A stretch of 64,000 nucleotides of DNA from Sphingobacteriaceae bacterium (GTDB taxonomy: Bacteria; Bacteroidota; Bacteroidia; UBA7662). Made by a program: the position numbers and the translations under genes. Below, in pieces: positions 29,834-38,481 of this stretch. The notes under the pieces were generated by a model. The model was not told where the DNA came from. It made no database searches and saw nothing but the letters and a program-made list of their open reading frames with translations. Location: contig JAUXNJ010000001.1 in the NCBI GenBank assembly GCA_030682795.1, positions 62,001 through 126,000 of the forward strand. The letters run 5' to 3'. Every line of letters starts with the position of its first letter. The stretch's first letter is position 1.

Positions 29834-30469
29834 ATCGAGTAGGAAGGTAGGGATTAATTCCCTACCTGTCCTCTCACACCACCGTACGTACCGTTCGGTA
29901 TACGGCGGTTCCTTGCTTTACACCATTGAAGGCGTGTTTGACATTGCTTTCAGTTATCCCCTTTGGTTTTTATTTTGAATCGCTCTTATCTATTTTTCGG
30001 ATTCCGTCCTATTCTTGTGATAAGGAGCCTCGCTAACGAGCATCTGATACATGGCCATGTTGGTAACATTCAATTACTGTCAAGCTGCAAGGTTCGGGCC
30101 TTCCTAGATTAACTAGTAATCCAGTACTATGCCCGCTGCTGACTCCTCATGGCAAGCTTTACTCCGTGTTTCAAAATTCATCTCCACACGTCCATGAGGC
30201 CTCCCGTGGTAAGACAATCTACTTTCACGCCATCTCCCCGCCTCATTTACACTCCAATGTCCGTGTAATCTTTGGACTTCGACTTGTTTGGCAGCCTCAT
30301 CCCATTGGATATGCCTGATAAGGTTCGTGTTCCTCGGGGCAGCGTTTTGCCGCCGGCTTCCTTCAGATTCCACCTCACGATGGACACCCTTGCCTTAAGC
30401 TAGTGGTTGGCGATTACATACCCCCACAGTGGACTTGCACCACCTAGTTGATTGCCATGCACGGCACAC
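29834..30469 (-). mobile_element. ORF-less group II intron inserted after the tRNA-Val terminator
   Basis: Read on the minus strand, the element starts GTGTGCCGTGC (group II 5' consensus GTGYG) directly after the eight T residues of the tRNA terminator. It contains domain I-like conserved sequence (GCAAGTCCACTGTGGGGG, TCGTGAGGTGGAATCTGAAG). It ends with a domain V-like hairpin at about 29878-29909 (ACCGCCGTATACC / GGTACGTACGGTGGT), a domain VI-like hairpin at 29846-29866 and the 3' end CCTACTCGAT. Only about 200 bases separate the upstream structural part from domain V, so no reverse transcriptase/maturase can be encoded. It is an ORF-less or internally deleted copy. Insertion right after a terminator stem is the habit of class C introns, but I cannot fix the class from sequence alone. 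Confidence 0.8.
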
Positions 30470-30502
30470 AAAAAAAAGCTCCACTCTTTCGAGTGGAGCT
30501 TT
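30470..30502 (-). terminator. Terminator of tRNA-Val
   Basis: A perfect 12-bp stem (aaagctccactc / gagtggagcttt) with loop tttc; on the minus strand it runs into eight T residues. It lies 5 bases after the tRNA 3' end and marks the intron insertion point. Confidence 0.9.
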
Positions 30503-30507
30503 GGGTG

Positions 30508-30582
30508 TGGGCGCACACGGATTCGAACCGCGGACCCTCTGCTTGTAAGGCAGATGCTCTGAACCAGCTGAGCTATGCGCCC
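30508..30582 (-). tRNA. tRNA-Val (anticodon TAC)
   Basis: The minus strand reads GGGCGCATAGCTCAGCTGG at the 5' end. The acceptor stem is GGGCGCA/TGCGCCC with discriminator A. The anticodon arm is TCTGC-CTTACAA-GCAGA, giving anticodon TAC. The T arm is CGCGG-TTCGAAT-CCGTG. No CCA is encoded. The two minus-strand ORFs overlapping it are translation shadows. Confidence 0.97.
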
Positions 30583-30592
30583 TAAGGGACTG

Positions 30593-30622
30593 CAAAGATA
30601 GAAGAGAGATTTAATAGAACAA
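30593..30622 (-). promoter_or_regulatory. Promoter of tRNA-Val
   Basis: On the minus strand TTG, 19 bases, then TATCTTTG matches the Bacteroidota -33 / -7 pattern (TTG / TAnnTTTG). The -7 box ends 10 bases before the tRNA 5' end. Confidence 0.65.
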
Positions 30623-30735
30623 CTACTGGCCAGAAAAAAAACAAAAAAATCTTCCAGCAAGGAATTCGAAAAGACTGGATGAGCTGCTTTCACAATTTAG
30701 CAGCGATATTTGGGTTATATTTCCACTTGCTTTAG

Positions 30736-33270
30736 ATGCCAAAACGCTTCCAAACCCTTCTGAAAATATTTGTAGCCTTGCTGCTGGCCTTTGCTCTGCT
30801 AATAGGCAGCTTGATACTGTATGTCTACATGCATCAAGAGGAAATTAAAGGCCGCATTGTTACCGTACTTAATGGTCACCTCAACAGTCCTGTAACGGTT
30901 GGCGGACCTATCTACGTCTCCATTTTCGAAAATTTCCCAAGTATCTCCCTAAGCTTCCCTAATATCAGCATCAAAGCAGTAAGCCAAACTGAGGTCCAAG
31001 ACTACCCCCTCCTTAGCGCTGAAAAACTATCCCTTTCCTTCAGTTTGCTCGACCTTTTCGCAGGCCGTTACACCCTTGAGCAGCTTACAATTACCGACGC
31101 GTCTATTGATCTGCGTTTTGATGCCGAGGGCAACCCCAACTACAACATCTGGAAAGCCGATAACAGCACCAGCAGTACTGAAGCCAATTTTGCCATTAAC
31201 AAATTGGTGCTTCGCCGCGTTAAACTCAATTATGTAAACGCCAGCGAAAACCAACTACTGTCGGCTAGCTTTACCGATGCCGATTTCCGGGGAGACTTTA
31301 GCCAGCGTAAATTCCGCCTCCTAGCCAAAGCTTCACTCGAAGGGGGCAGTTTGCAGCTCGAAGACAAACAATTCCTCAAAAACCAGCAATTAGAAGTGAA
31401 CCTGAGCATGGAAGTGGACCTAGATGCTGAAACCGTCACCTTCCCCAACAGCGCGCTGCGCCTCAACCGAGAGCGGCTACAGCTACAGGGCTTCCACCGC
31501 TGGGGCGAACCTTTTGAAACCGACCTCAATTTCTCAGCCGAGCGGTTTCGAGCTGCTCAACTGTTGGCTTTTTATCAGGATGACGATGGCTTTTTTAAAG
31601 AATTAGAAGTGGATGGCGACCTCAACCTCCAAGGCCGCTGGCACTATACCCCCAATGCACCGGAGTTAAGTCTAACCGCCTCCCTACGCGATGCCAAACT
31701 TGCCTACAAAGCCTACGATTTGCAATACCGCGGTAGCACCAACATCCGCGCCACTTACAGTCGACAAGCGCTGCTTGATTTACACTTCGACGAGTTGCAA
31801 CTGAGCCAAAAAGCTGGTGATTTACGCGGTAAACTGCATTATCGCCAGCGCGATAATCTGCTGGAAGGAGAAGTGCGCGGTCAAATTGAACTTGCTCACT
31901 ATCAAAAAGCACTGGCGGCTTTCGACCTCAGTCAGGTCAGCGGCACTGCACAACTCAATCACCGTTTTCAACTGTATCCAGGCACCAATAAGCCCCTGCT
32001 CATTGCAGGCACCTTGCAGCTTCAAAATGCAGCGGGCCAGTACCCCGGCTACCCCTTCAGCGCACTCACTGGCAGCTTTACTACCACTGCCGGCAGCAAA
32101 CCTGAATTGCAAATGCAGCTTGAACGGCTGCAACTCGACACGGTGGCCTTAAGCGGGAAGCTACGTATTGCCAATTACCCAGCCTTGTACGACCAAAAAG
32201 CCGGCAGTGTGCAAGTCAGCGGTCAACTCAAAGCCGATCGCTGGCGCTGGGTAACAGAAAGCAACAGCAATACATCGGCAAGCAGCAGCCCCCTGCCCAT
32301 CAGTGCATTCGACCTCCAGCTCGCAGTAGATCGTTTTTATTGGTACGACTACACCTTCCAGAGTCTCGACGTACAACTCACCGGCCATGCCGGCGATATG
32401 CGCATTCAACTCAACAACTGGCTACTCGCCCAAGGCAAGCTCAGCGGCAGGCTTCGTTGGCAAGAAGTGCCCAGCGGCTTCGTGCTCCAAGGTGCCTTAC
32501 AAGGCAAAAAGATGGATATCAGTAGCCTTTTCAGCACCTTCAATAACTTCGACCAATCGTTTTTGACGCATCAACATCTAAGCGGTCAGCTTGATGTAAA
32601 AAGCACCATACTGCTACGTTTCGATAAAAATTACAACCTCTTGCCCAAGCAGATGGAGGTATTGGCCGACCTTGACCTGCAACAAGGCGGCCTTACCAAC
32701 TTCGAGCCCCTCAACGGCCTTTCCAAATTTGTAGATGCCAAAGAGCTTCAAAATCTACGCTTCCAAAGGCTTACCAACCACGTCGAAATCATCAATGGCG
32801 TGATCGATATTCCACAAATGGACATCAACTCCAACGCCACGCGCATGAGCATCAGTGGCACACATACCCTCGATAATGCTTACACCTATTATATCCAATT
32901 GTCGCTCAGCGATCTTTGGAAAAAGCGTCAAAAACAAATCAGCTTCGATCCTAATTTGGCCGAAGACAAGCCCGATGGCGGGGTGAAATTGTTTTTGGTA
33001 CTCACGGGGCAGGGCGACAATTTCAGCATCCGCTACAACAAAATAGAAGTGCGCGACCAGCTCAGACAAGGGGCCACAGCAGTGCGCAAAGACCTCGGCA
33101 AGCTATTGAAGGAAGAATTTGACGGTACCGCCCGCCAAAAAACATACGAAAACAACCGGCTCGATGACATCGCCCCTATTCCTGTAGAGGCTGATACCTT
33201 ACAAAAAGAGCCCGAAAAAGAATTCGATCCCGTTTATTTGCGTAAACCTAAAAGTCGCCGAGGTGGCTAA
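30736..33270 (+). CDS. AsmA-like family protein
   Basis: Envelope protein of 844 aa. One N-terminal transmembrane helix (about residues 8-31, IFVALLLAFALLIGSLILYVY) precedes an AsmA-type N-terminal module (GHLNSPVTVGGPIYVSIFENFPSISLSFPNISI). A long repetitive beta-rich region follows, and an AsmA C-terminal-like segment near 600-740 (MEVLADLDLQQGGLTNFEPLNGL is typical). AsmA-like proteins span or line the periplasm and are implicated in lipid transport to the outer membrane. The tail is charged and probably disordered. Followed 8 bases later by the histidine kinase gene, so probably co-transcribed. Confidence 0.85.
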   Translation: MPKRFQTLLKIFVALLLAFALLIGSLILYVYMHQEEIKGRIVTVLNGHLNSPVTVGGPIYVSIFENFPSISLSFPNISIKAVSQTEVQDYPLLSAEKLSLSFSLLDLFAGRYTLEQLTITDASIDLRFDAEGNPNYNIWKADNSTSSTEANFAINKLVLRRVKLNYVNASENQLLSASFTDADFRGDFSQRKFRLLAKASLEGGSLQLEDKQFLKNQQLEVNLSMEVDLDAETVTFPNSALRLNRERLQLQGFHRWGEPFETDLNFSAERFRAAQLLAFYQDDDGFFKELEVDGDLNLQGRWHYTPNAPELSLTASLRDAKLAYKAYDLQYRGSTNIRATYSRQALLDLHFDELQLSQKAGDLRGKLHYRQRDNLLEGEVRGQIELAHYQKALAAFDLSQVSGTAQLNHRFQLYPGTNKPLLIAGTLQLQNAAGQYPGYPFSALTGSFTTTAGSKPELQMQLERLQLDTVALSGKLRIANYPALYDQKAGSVQVSGQLKADRWRWVTESNSNTSASSSPLPISAFDLQLAVDRFYWYDYTFQSLDVQLTGHAGDMRIQLNNWLLAQGKLSGRLRWQEVPSGFVLQGALQGKKMDISSLFSTFNNFDQSFLTHQHLSGQLDVKSTILLRFDKNYNLLPKQMEVLADLDLQQGGLTNFEPLNGLSKFVDAKELQNLRFQRLTNHVEIINGVIDIPQMDINSNATRMSISGTHTLDNAYTYYIQLSLSDLWKKRQKQISFDPNLAEDKPDGGVKLFLVLTGQGDNFSIRYNKIEVRDQLRQGATAVRKDLGKLLKEEFDGTARQKTYENNRLDDIAPIPVEADTLQKEPEKEFDPVYLRKPKSRRGG

Positions 33271-33278
33271 TCCCCTGC

Positions 33279-34439
33279 ATGCTATCCATCTACTACAAAA
33301 AAAACAACTGGAAAATTGTTCTTCTCCTCGTGGCGATTGTCATTGGAGCGGTATCCCTTTATTATACCAGTCAGATTGTGCACAACATCGAAAAGCAAGA
33401 GAAGAAAAAAATGCTACTTTGGGCTAGGGCTACGCGCGATCTGAGTTCAAACACCGACCTCGATCAAAATCAAGAGTTTTTACTTGATATACTGCGTGAG
33501 AACGACAACATCCCTGTCATCCTCACAGACGACAATCTGCAAATTCTATCTTATCTCAACATCGACCCACTACAGGCCGAAAAACCAGGTTACCTCGAGC
33601 GACAGTTGGTGATCATGCGCCAGCAGCACGAACCTATTTTAATAGAACCCATAGAAGGCATTCGACAATACATCTTCTTCAAAGACAGCGACCTGCTTTA
33701 CCAATTACGTTATTACCCCTACTTCCAGCTGGCGGTGATCAGTATTTTTTTGCTGGTCAGCTACCTCGCCTTTAGCGTGAGTCGCCGCTACGAACAAGAT
33801 TTTTTATGGGTGGGAATGGCCAAAGAAACAGCGCACCAGCTAGGCACCCCCATCAGCTCCTTGATGGCTTGGCAAGAATACCTGAAAAGCACCACAGCAG
33901 AAGAAGAACAGGAAATGGTGACCGAGGTAGGCAAGGACATCGAACGACTACAAACCATTACTGAGCGTTTTTCGAAAATCGGCTCTGTGCCGGTGTTAGA
34001 GCCGGTGGATATGCGTGAAGTGATTGAGCGCGGCATGGGCTATATGCGCAAACGCGCCTCCGAAAAAGTAGTTTTCCAAATCGAAACTGGCGATCAACCG
34101 GTGATGGTAGCTCTCAACGCCCCGCTTTTCGACTGGGTAATCGAAAACCTCACAAAAAACGCACTCGATGCCATGAGCGGTGCGGGCACCATCCGTCTCC
34201 AACTCTGTACGGCCCAAAAAATGGCAGTAATCGACTTCACAGACAGCGGCAAGGGCATCCCCGCCCATCAATTCCAAGCTATTTTTAAACCGGGCATCAC
34301 CACCCGCAAACGAGGTTGGGGTCTGGGCCTTACTTTAGTCAAGCGCATTATCGAAAAGTACCACGACGGGAAAATATTTGTGAAGTGGTCGGAGCAAGGC
34401 AAGGGCACCACCTTCCGTATTCTATTACCGCTTTCCTAA
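33279..34439 (+). CDS. Membrane sensor histidine kinase
   Basis: 386 aa. Two transmembrane helices (about 12-32 and 148-168) flank an approximately 115-aa extracytoplasmic sensor region with no motif I recognise. The phosphoacceptor is H186 in MAKETAHQLGTPISSL. The ATPase domain has the N box (NLTKNALDAM, N294), G1 (DSGKGIP) and G2 (KRGWGLGLTLVKRI) boxes. There is no obvious HAMP linker. No response regulator is encoded nearby, so the kinase is an orphan here. Close spacing to the AsmA-like gene and to the barrel protein downstream suggests an envelope-related signal, which is inference. Confidence 0.93.
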   Translation: MLSIYYKKNNWKIVLLLVAIVIGAVSLYYTSQIVHNIEKQEKKKMLLWARATRDLSSNTDLDQNQEFLLDILRENDNIPVILTDDNLQILSYLNIDPLQAEKPGYLERQLVIMRQQHEPILIEPIEGIRQYIFFKDSDLLYQLRYYPYFQLAVISIFLLVSYLAFSVSRRYEQDFLWVGMAKETAHQLGTPISSLMAWQEYLKSTTAEEEQEMVTEVGKDIERLQTITERFSKIGSVPVLEPVDMREVIERGMGYMRKRASEKVVFQIETGDQPVMVALNAPLFDWVIENLTKNALDAMSGAGTIRLQLCTAQKMAVIDFTDSGKGIPAHQFQAIFKPGITTRKRGWGLGLTLVKRIIEKYHDGKIFVKWSEQGKGTTFRILLPLS

Positions 34440-34462
34440 GAGCAAATGTTTATTTTTACGCC

Positions 34463-35224
34463 ATGAAGTTAGTGTACCCCTTCCTTTTACTCCTGCTTTT
34501 TGTCTTGTTTACCGCTTCGGCCCAAGCACAGCAAAACACCGCCAAGGATGGTTTAGGTATTGTGCTCATTAAAACTCATTTAGGCGGTTATGCCCCTATC
34601 GGCATCCTGGCCGAACGCTTTGGTCCTGGCGCTACCGTTGGACTAGACATCAGTTATAAAACCACCAAAGGTTGGATTTTTAGCCTAAGCGGCAGCCATA
34701 TGTTTGGCGGTCCGGTACGCGAACGCAACATCCTGAGCAATATTAGCACCGAGGGAGGCGATATCATTACTCAAACGGGGGTGTTTGAAGACTACCGACT
34801 CAAGCAATTTGGCTGGTTATTGTACGGCCGCATAGGCAAGATGTTTACTTTCATAGGCCCCAATCCAAATAGTGGACTTGTAGTAGAGCTAGGTACAGGC
34901 TTGATGCAACATAAAATTTGGATAGAAACCCCTGTTAACAACTCTCCGCAGCTTAGTACAGAATATAAGCGGGGCTACGATCGGTTGAGTAATGGCCTTA
35001 GCTTAAACCCTTTTATAGGCTACCAGCATCTTTCGAATAACAAGCTGATTAACTATTATGTAGGACTAGATGTGCATATTGGTATGACCGAAAACCGCCG
35101 CACCATTAACTACGACACCGGCTTGCGCGATGATCGGCAACGCACCGACCTCATGATAGGCATCAAAGCCGGCTGGATATTGCCGCTGTACAAACGGGCC
35201 GAAAAAGCCATGCTTTTTTATTGA
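34463..35224 (+). CDS. Predicted outer-membrane beta-barrel protein
   Basis: 253 aa from the ATG at 34463 (the track start lies inside the kinase gene). Signal peptide about 1-23 (MKLVYPFLLLLLFVLF...AQAQ). The body alternates short amphipathic strands with glycine and aromatic residues (GWIFSLSGSHMFGG, NPFIGYQHLSNN) and ends on an aromatic residue (AMLFY), as outer-membrane barrels do. No named family recognised. Its stop overlaps the waaA start (TGATG), so it is translationally linked to KDO transferase, which fits an envelope role. Confidence 0.75.
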   Translation: MKLVYPFLLLLLFVLFTASAQAQQNTAKDGLGIVLIKTHLGGYAPIGILAERFGPGATVGLDISYKTTKGWIFSLSGSHMFGGPVRERNILSNISTEGGDIITQTGVFEDYRLKQFGWLLYGRIGKMFTFIGPNPNSGLVVELGTGLMQHKIWIETPVNNSPQLSTEYKRGYDRLSNGLSLNPFIGYQHLSNNKLINYYVGLDVHIGMTENRRTINYDTGLRDDRQRTDLMIGIKAGWILPLYKRAEKAMLFY

Positions 35225-36468
35225 TGCAGTTGCTGTACAACTTTGGCATTTGGTTGTACGGGATGGTAGTGCGCCTACTAGCCCTGTTCGGGCATGCCCA
35301 AGCCCAACGCTGGGTAGCAGGCCGTCAGAATATTTGGAAGGCGCTCGAAAAACTTCCGCAAAATCGAAAGCTGATCTGGTTTCATACCGCCTCAGCGGGA
35401 GAATTTGAGCAAGGCCGTCCCTTAATCGAAGCCTATCGAACAGCTTATCCCACACACCTCGTTTTGATTAGCTTTTTTTCCCCTTCTGGCTATGAGTTAC
35501 GGAAAAATTACAGTGGAGCCGATCTCATTTGCTATTTACCCGAGGATAAACCCGCCTTGGTAAAACGCTGGCTTGAAATTGTCCGGCCCAGTTTAGCTAT
35601 TTTTGTAAAATATGAATTCTGGTTTCACCATTATACGCAATTAAAAACCCATAACATTCCTCTTTTGCTAGTTTCTGCACCCTTTAGGCCTAATCAGGCC
35701 TTTTTCAACTGGCCAACCCAGGCTTTTTGGGGGAAGATGTTAGCGGCTGTAAAACATTTTTACGTGCAGGATACGGCATCAGCACAACTGCTTACTGGTT
35801 TGGGTTATCAAAACGTAAGCATTTGCGGAGACACCCGTTTGGATCGGGTGCTTGCCTTGCCAAAAACGAGGTTCAGCGATCCCATCCTAACCGCATTTAG
35901 CCAAGGTCAGTCTGTTTTAGTAGCTGGCAGCACCTGGGCAGCCGACGAAAAAATACTCTCCAGCCTGTTGCAAATGCCAGGCTTCGAGCAGTTGAAGTTA
36001 TTGATAGTTCCACACGAAATTAAGGCAGGAAGTCTGGCCCGAACCACTGCGCTTTTTAATGCCAACGTCGAAGTTTACAGCCAAACACATCCTGAAAAAG
36101 CTACCCACGCACGTGTGCTAGTGCTCGATACCATGGGTATGTTGAGCAAGGTATATCGTTACGGACAAGCGGCCTATGTAGGCGGTGGCTTCGGCAAAGG
36201 CATCCATAATTTGTTAGAACCCGCGGTATATGGTATTCCTGTTTTTTTTGGCCCCAAAAACCAAAAGTTTCTGGAAGCAGCGGCCTTACAAAAAGCGCAT
36301 ATAGGCTTTGAAATTAACTCTGTAAAGGCATTAACATCCGCCCTCCAGCCTTTTTTAACTTCTGAAACCGCCCACCAAGAGCTTCGGGCTGCTACCACAG
36401 CCTGGTTTGCCGCTCAGGCAGGTGCTACAAACACCATCTTGGCCGACATCCGTCAGATGGGACTTTGA
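35224..36468 (+). CDS. waaA: 3-deoxy-D-manno-octulosonic acid (KDO) transferase
   Basis: Transfers KDO from CMP-KDO to lipid A precursor in LPS core synthesis; inner-membrane-attached GT30 enzyme, 414 aa. Evidence is the N-terminal hydrophobic segment, the acceptor-site motif IWFHTASAGEFEQGRPLIE, VKYEFWFHHY, and the C-terminal donor-site region (YVGGGFGKGIHNLLEPAVYGIPVFFGP). ATG at 35224 is preferred over the track TTG three bases earlier and overlaps the previous stop by one base. Length and motifs match the family. Confidence 0.93.
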   Translation: MQLLYNFGIWLYGMVVRLLALFGHAQAQRWVAGRQNIWKALEKLPQNRKLIWFHTASAGEFEQGRPLIEAYRTAYPTHLVLISFFSPSGYELRKNYSGADLICYLPEDKPALVKRWLEIVRPSLAIFVKYEFWFHHYTQLKTHNIPLLLVSAPFRPNQAFFNWPTQAFWGKMLAAVKHFYVQDTASAQLLTGLGYQNVSICGDTRLDRVLALPKTRFSDPILTAFSQGQSVLVAGSTWAADEKILSSLLQMPGFEQLKLLIVPHEIKAGSLARTTALFNANVEVYSQTHPEKATHARVLVLDTMGMLSKVYRYGQAAYVGGGFGKGIHNLLEPAVYGIPVFFGPKNQKFLEAAALQKAHIGFEINSVKALTSALQPFLTSETAHQELRAATTAWFAAQAGATNTILADIRQMGL

Positions 36469-36532
36469 CACCCTGTTTTTACCCATTACCAATTCTCCAG
36501 CCGAAGATCTCCCGGCGATTCACATAAATTCT

Positions 36533-36540
36533 TACCTTTG
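36533..36540 (+). promoter_or_regulatory. Candidate -7 box (TACCTTTG) for trhO
   Basis: TACCTTTG matches TAnnTTTG and lies 36 bases before the trhO ATG in a 108-base intergenic gap. No clear -33 element. Confidence 0.4.
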
Positions 36541-36576
36541 TGTCCGGTTTAAGTATGCACCTTATTACCCCCTTTC

Positions 36577-37644
36577 ATGACACAACTACACAATCGCGTA
36601 GACCGCCGTTTACTCAAACAGCGTCTGCAAGAGGAGGATTTCAAGCGAGTCACCCTCTCCTTTTACCGCTACGTTATTCTTGAAAATCCCCAAGAAGTGC
36701 GCGATCGCCTCTTTCTCCAGTGGCAACATCTCAATTGCTTAGGCCGTATTTATGTAGCCAGGGAAGGCATCAATGCGCAAATGAGCGTGCCAGAAGAGCA
36801 TTATCAGCGGTTTATCGATGAATTATACGCCTGGCCTGAGTTTAAAGCTGTTCCCTTCAAAATTGCCGTCGAAGATGATGGCAAATCCTTTTTCAAACTC
36901 GCTGTTAAACTCCGAGAGAAGATTGTAGCCGACGGCCTCCATGATGGCGATTACGACGTAACCAATGTAGGCCGCCACCTCAGCGCCGAAGAGTTTAATG
37001 AGGCCCTGGCATTGCCCGATACCATTGTGGTAGACATGCGCAACCATTACGAAAGTGAAGTGGGACATTTCGAAGGGGCTATTTGTCCCGATGTAGACAC
37101 CTTTCGCGAAGAATTGCCACTGGTAGCCGATATGCTACAGGATAAAAAAGACAAAAAATTACTGCTCTATTGTACAGGCGGTATCCGTTGTGAAAAGGCC
37201 AGTGCCTACTTTAAGCATTTAGGCTTTGAGGATGTAAACCAGTTGCACGGCGGCATCATTGAATATGCCCGGCAAGTGACCTATAAAGGCCTTCCCAGCA
37301 AATTTAAAGGCAAAAACTTTGTCTTCGACGAGCGTTTGGGCGAACGTATAAGCGATGAAGTCATTGCCCACTGCCACCAATGCGGCACGCCTGCCGATTC
37401 GCATACCAATTGTAACAACGAGGCATGTCACTTGCTCTTTATTCAGTGCGATGCCTGTGCACAAAAGTACAATGGTTGTTGCAGCGAAGCCTGTCAGCTT
37501 ATATACCAATTGCCTGAAGACAAGCAAAAAATCATTCGAAAAGGGCTTTCCAAGGAGCAAAACAATATTTTCCGCAAAGGCCGCTTCAATGAAAAAGCCG
37601 GTACGGTGCTTGAAAAATTAGGTGGTTTAGAAATGAAGCTTTAA
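36577..37644 (+). CDS. trhO: tRNA uridine-34 hydroxylase, rhodanese-like (TrhO/YceA)
   Basis: Makes 5-hydroxyuridine at tRNA wobble position 34, independently of prephenate, using oxygen. 355 aa. The N-terminal acylphosphatase-like region (YRYVILENPQEVRDRLF...GRIYVAREGINAQMSV) is followed by a rhodanese domain with the family's catalytic-loop motif CTGGIRCEKAS (C199 the active cysteine). The C-terminal cysteine-rich region (CHQCGTPADSHTNCNN...CDACAQKYNGCCSEAC) is probably a metal site and is usual for the longer family members. Single gene with its own candidate promoter. Confidence 0.93.
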   Translation: MTQLHNRVDRRLLKQRLQEEDFKRVTLSFYRYVILENPQEVRDRLFLQWQHLNCLGRIYVAREGINAQMSVPEEHYQRFIDELYAWPEFKAVPFKIAVEDDGKSFFKLAVKLREKIVADGLHDGDYDVTNVGRHLSAEEFNEALALPDTIVVDMRNHYESEVGHFEGAICPDVDTFREELPLVADMLQDKKDKKLLLYCTGGIRCEKASAYFKHLGFEDVNQLHGGIIEYARQVTYKGLPSKFKGKNFVFDERLGERISDEVIAHCHQCGTPADSHTNCNNEACHLLFIQCDACAQKYNGCCSEACQLIYQLPEDKQKIIRKGLSKEQNNIFRKGRFNEKAGTVLEKLGGLEMKL

Positions 37645-37666
37645 AGCATCGCTACCGAAATTATAC

Positions 37667-37674
37667 TAAATTTG
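37667..37674 (+). promoter_or_regulatory. Candidate -7 box (TAAATTTG) for gcvH
   Basis: TAAATTTG matches TAnnTTTG, 16 bases before the gcvH ATG. No clear -33 element. Confidence 0.4.
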
Positions 37675-37690
37675 ACAAAAAAACATACTC

Positions 37691-38071
37691 ATGAACTTTC
37701 CCGCTAACTTAAAGTACACCAAAGAACACGAATGGGTTGCCATCGAAGGCAACATTGCCACTGTAGGCATCACTGATTTTGCGCAGAGCGAATTGGGCGA
37801 CATTGTGTTTGTTGAAATTGAAACCGTAGGCCAAACCGTGGGACGCGATGAGGTTTTTGGCACGGTAGAAGCTGTAAAAACTGTTTCTGACTTATTTATG
37901 CCCATCAGCGGCGAGATTTTAGAAAAAAACGCAGAGCTCGACAACGCACCCGAAGTACTCAACAGCGACCCTTATACTGCTGGTTGGATGATTAAAATCA
38001 AAGTTGCAGACGCCTCTGAAATCGACAGCTTGATGTCAGCTGATGATTACAAACAACATATTGGGCAATAA
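37691..38071 (+). CDS. gcvH: Glycine cleavage system H protein
   Basis: 126-aa lipoyl carrier that shuttles the aminomethyl group between the P, T and L proteins. [20 protein letters not shown] and the lipoylation site [13 protein letters not shown] (K63) are diagnostic. Full length. The other gcv genes are not in the window. The downstream VanZ-like gene overlaps its 3' end. Confidence 0.97.
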   Translation: MNFPANLKYTKEHEWVAIEGNIATVGITDFAQSELGDIVFVEIETVGQTVGRDEVFGTVEAVKTVSDLFMPISGEILEKNAELDNAPEVLNSDPYTAGWMIKIKVADASEIDSLMSADDYKQHIGQ

Positions 38072-38480
38072 TTTAGGCGGCCAAATCCGACGCATCAATC
38101 GGGCTGGCATAGGCAATTTATTTAACTTTTGCCTACCGGCCTTGTTGTGGATGGCCCTTATTTTGTTGCTGATTGGTTTACCCGGTTACAGTTTCCCGAA
38201 GAATGAGCTTGTCAGTACAGATAAGTTCATTCATTTCGGGCTTTTTTTTGTACAAACGTTGCTTTGGATGCAAGCCTTTCGAAAGCAAAACGCAATTCCT
38301 ATGCTGCGTTTCGAAGCCGGTTTTTACAGTTTACTCATTGGCATATTATTTAGTGGTATCACTGAAATCATGCAAGGCTTTATTTTCATCCAGCGCTCGG
38401 CAGATTTAATGGATTACTTGGCCAATACTGCGGGCGTGCTCGGTGGCTGGTGGTTTTTCAAACTTTTTATTCAGAAATGA
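38043..38480 (+). CDS. VanZ-like small integral membrane protein
   Basis: 145 aa with four hydrophobic helices and the VanZ-type motif [15 protein letters not shown] followed by [15 protein letters not shown] and [18 protein letters not shown]. VanZ-like proteins have no settled biochemical role. The ATG at 38043 overlaps gcvH by 29 bases; a TTG at 38061 is an alternative start, while the next ATG (38151) would cut the first helix. It precedes the TonB genes closely. Confidence 0.8.
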   Translation: MITNNILGNNLGGQIRRINRAGIGNLFNFCLPALLWMALILLLIGLPGYSFPKNELVSTDKFIHFGLFFVQTLLWMQAFRKQNAIPMLRFEAGFYSLLIGILFSGITEIMQGFIFIQRSADLMDYLANTAGVLGGWWFFKLFIQK

Positions 38481-38481
38481 G

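Noticed and set aside
30113-30373. 86-aa minus ORF ([16 protein letters not shown]...)
   Set aside because: Lies in the structured RNA part of the group II intron; it has no reverse transcriptase motifs and is best explained as a translation shadow.
30395-30693. Two minus-strand ORFs of 66 and 97 aa (GRIAQLVQSICLTSRGSAVRIRVRP-type peptide)
   Set aside because: They are translations through the tRNA-Val gene and its terminator, a well-known spurious ORF type.
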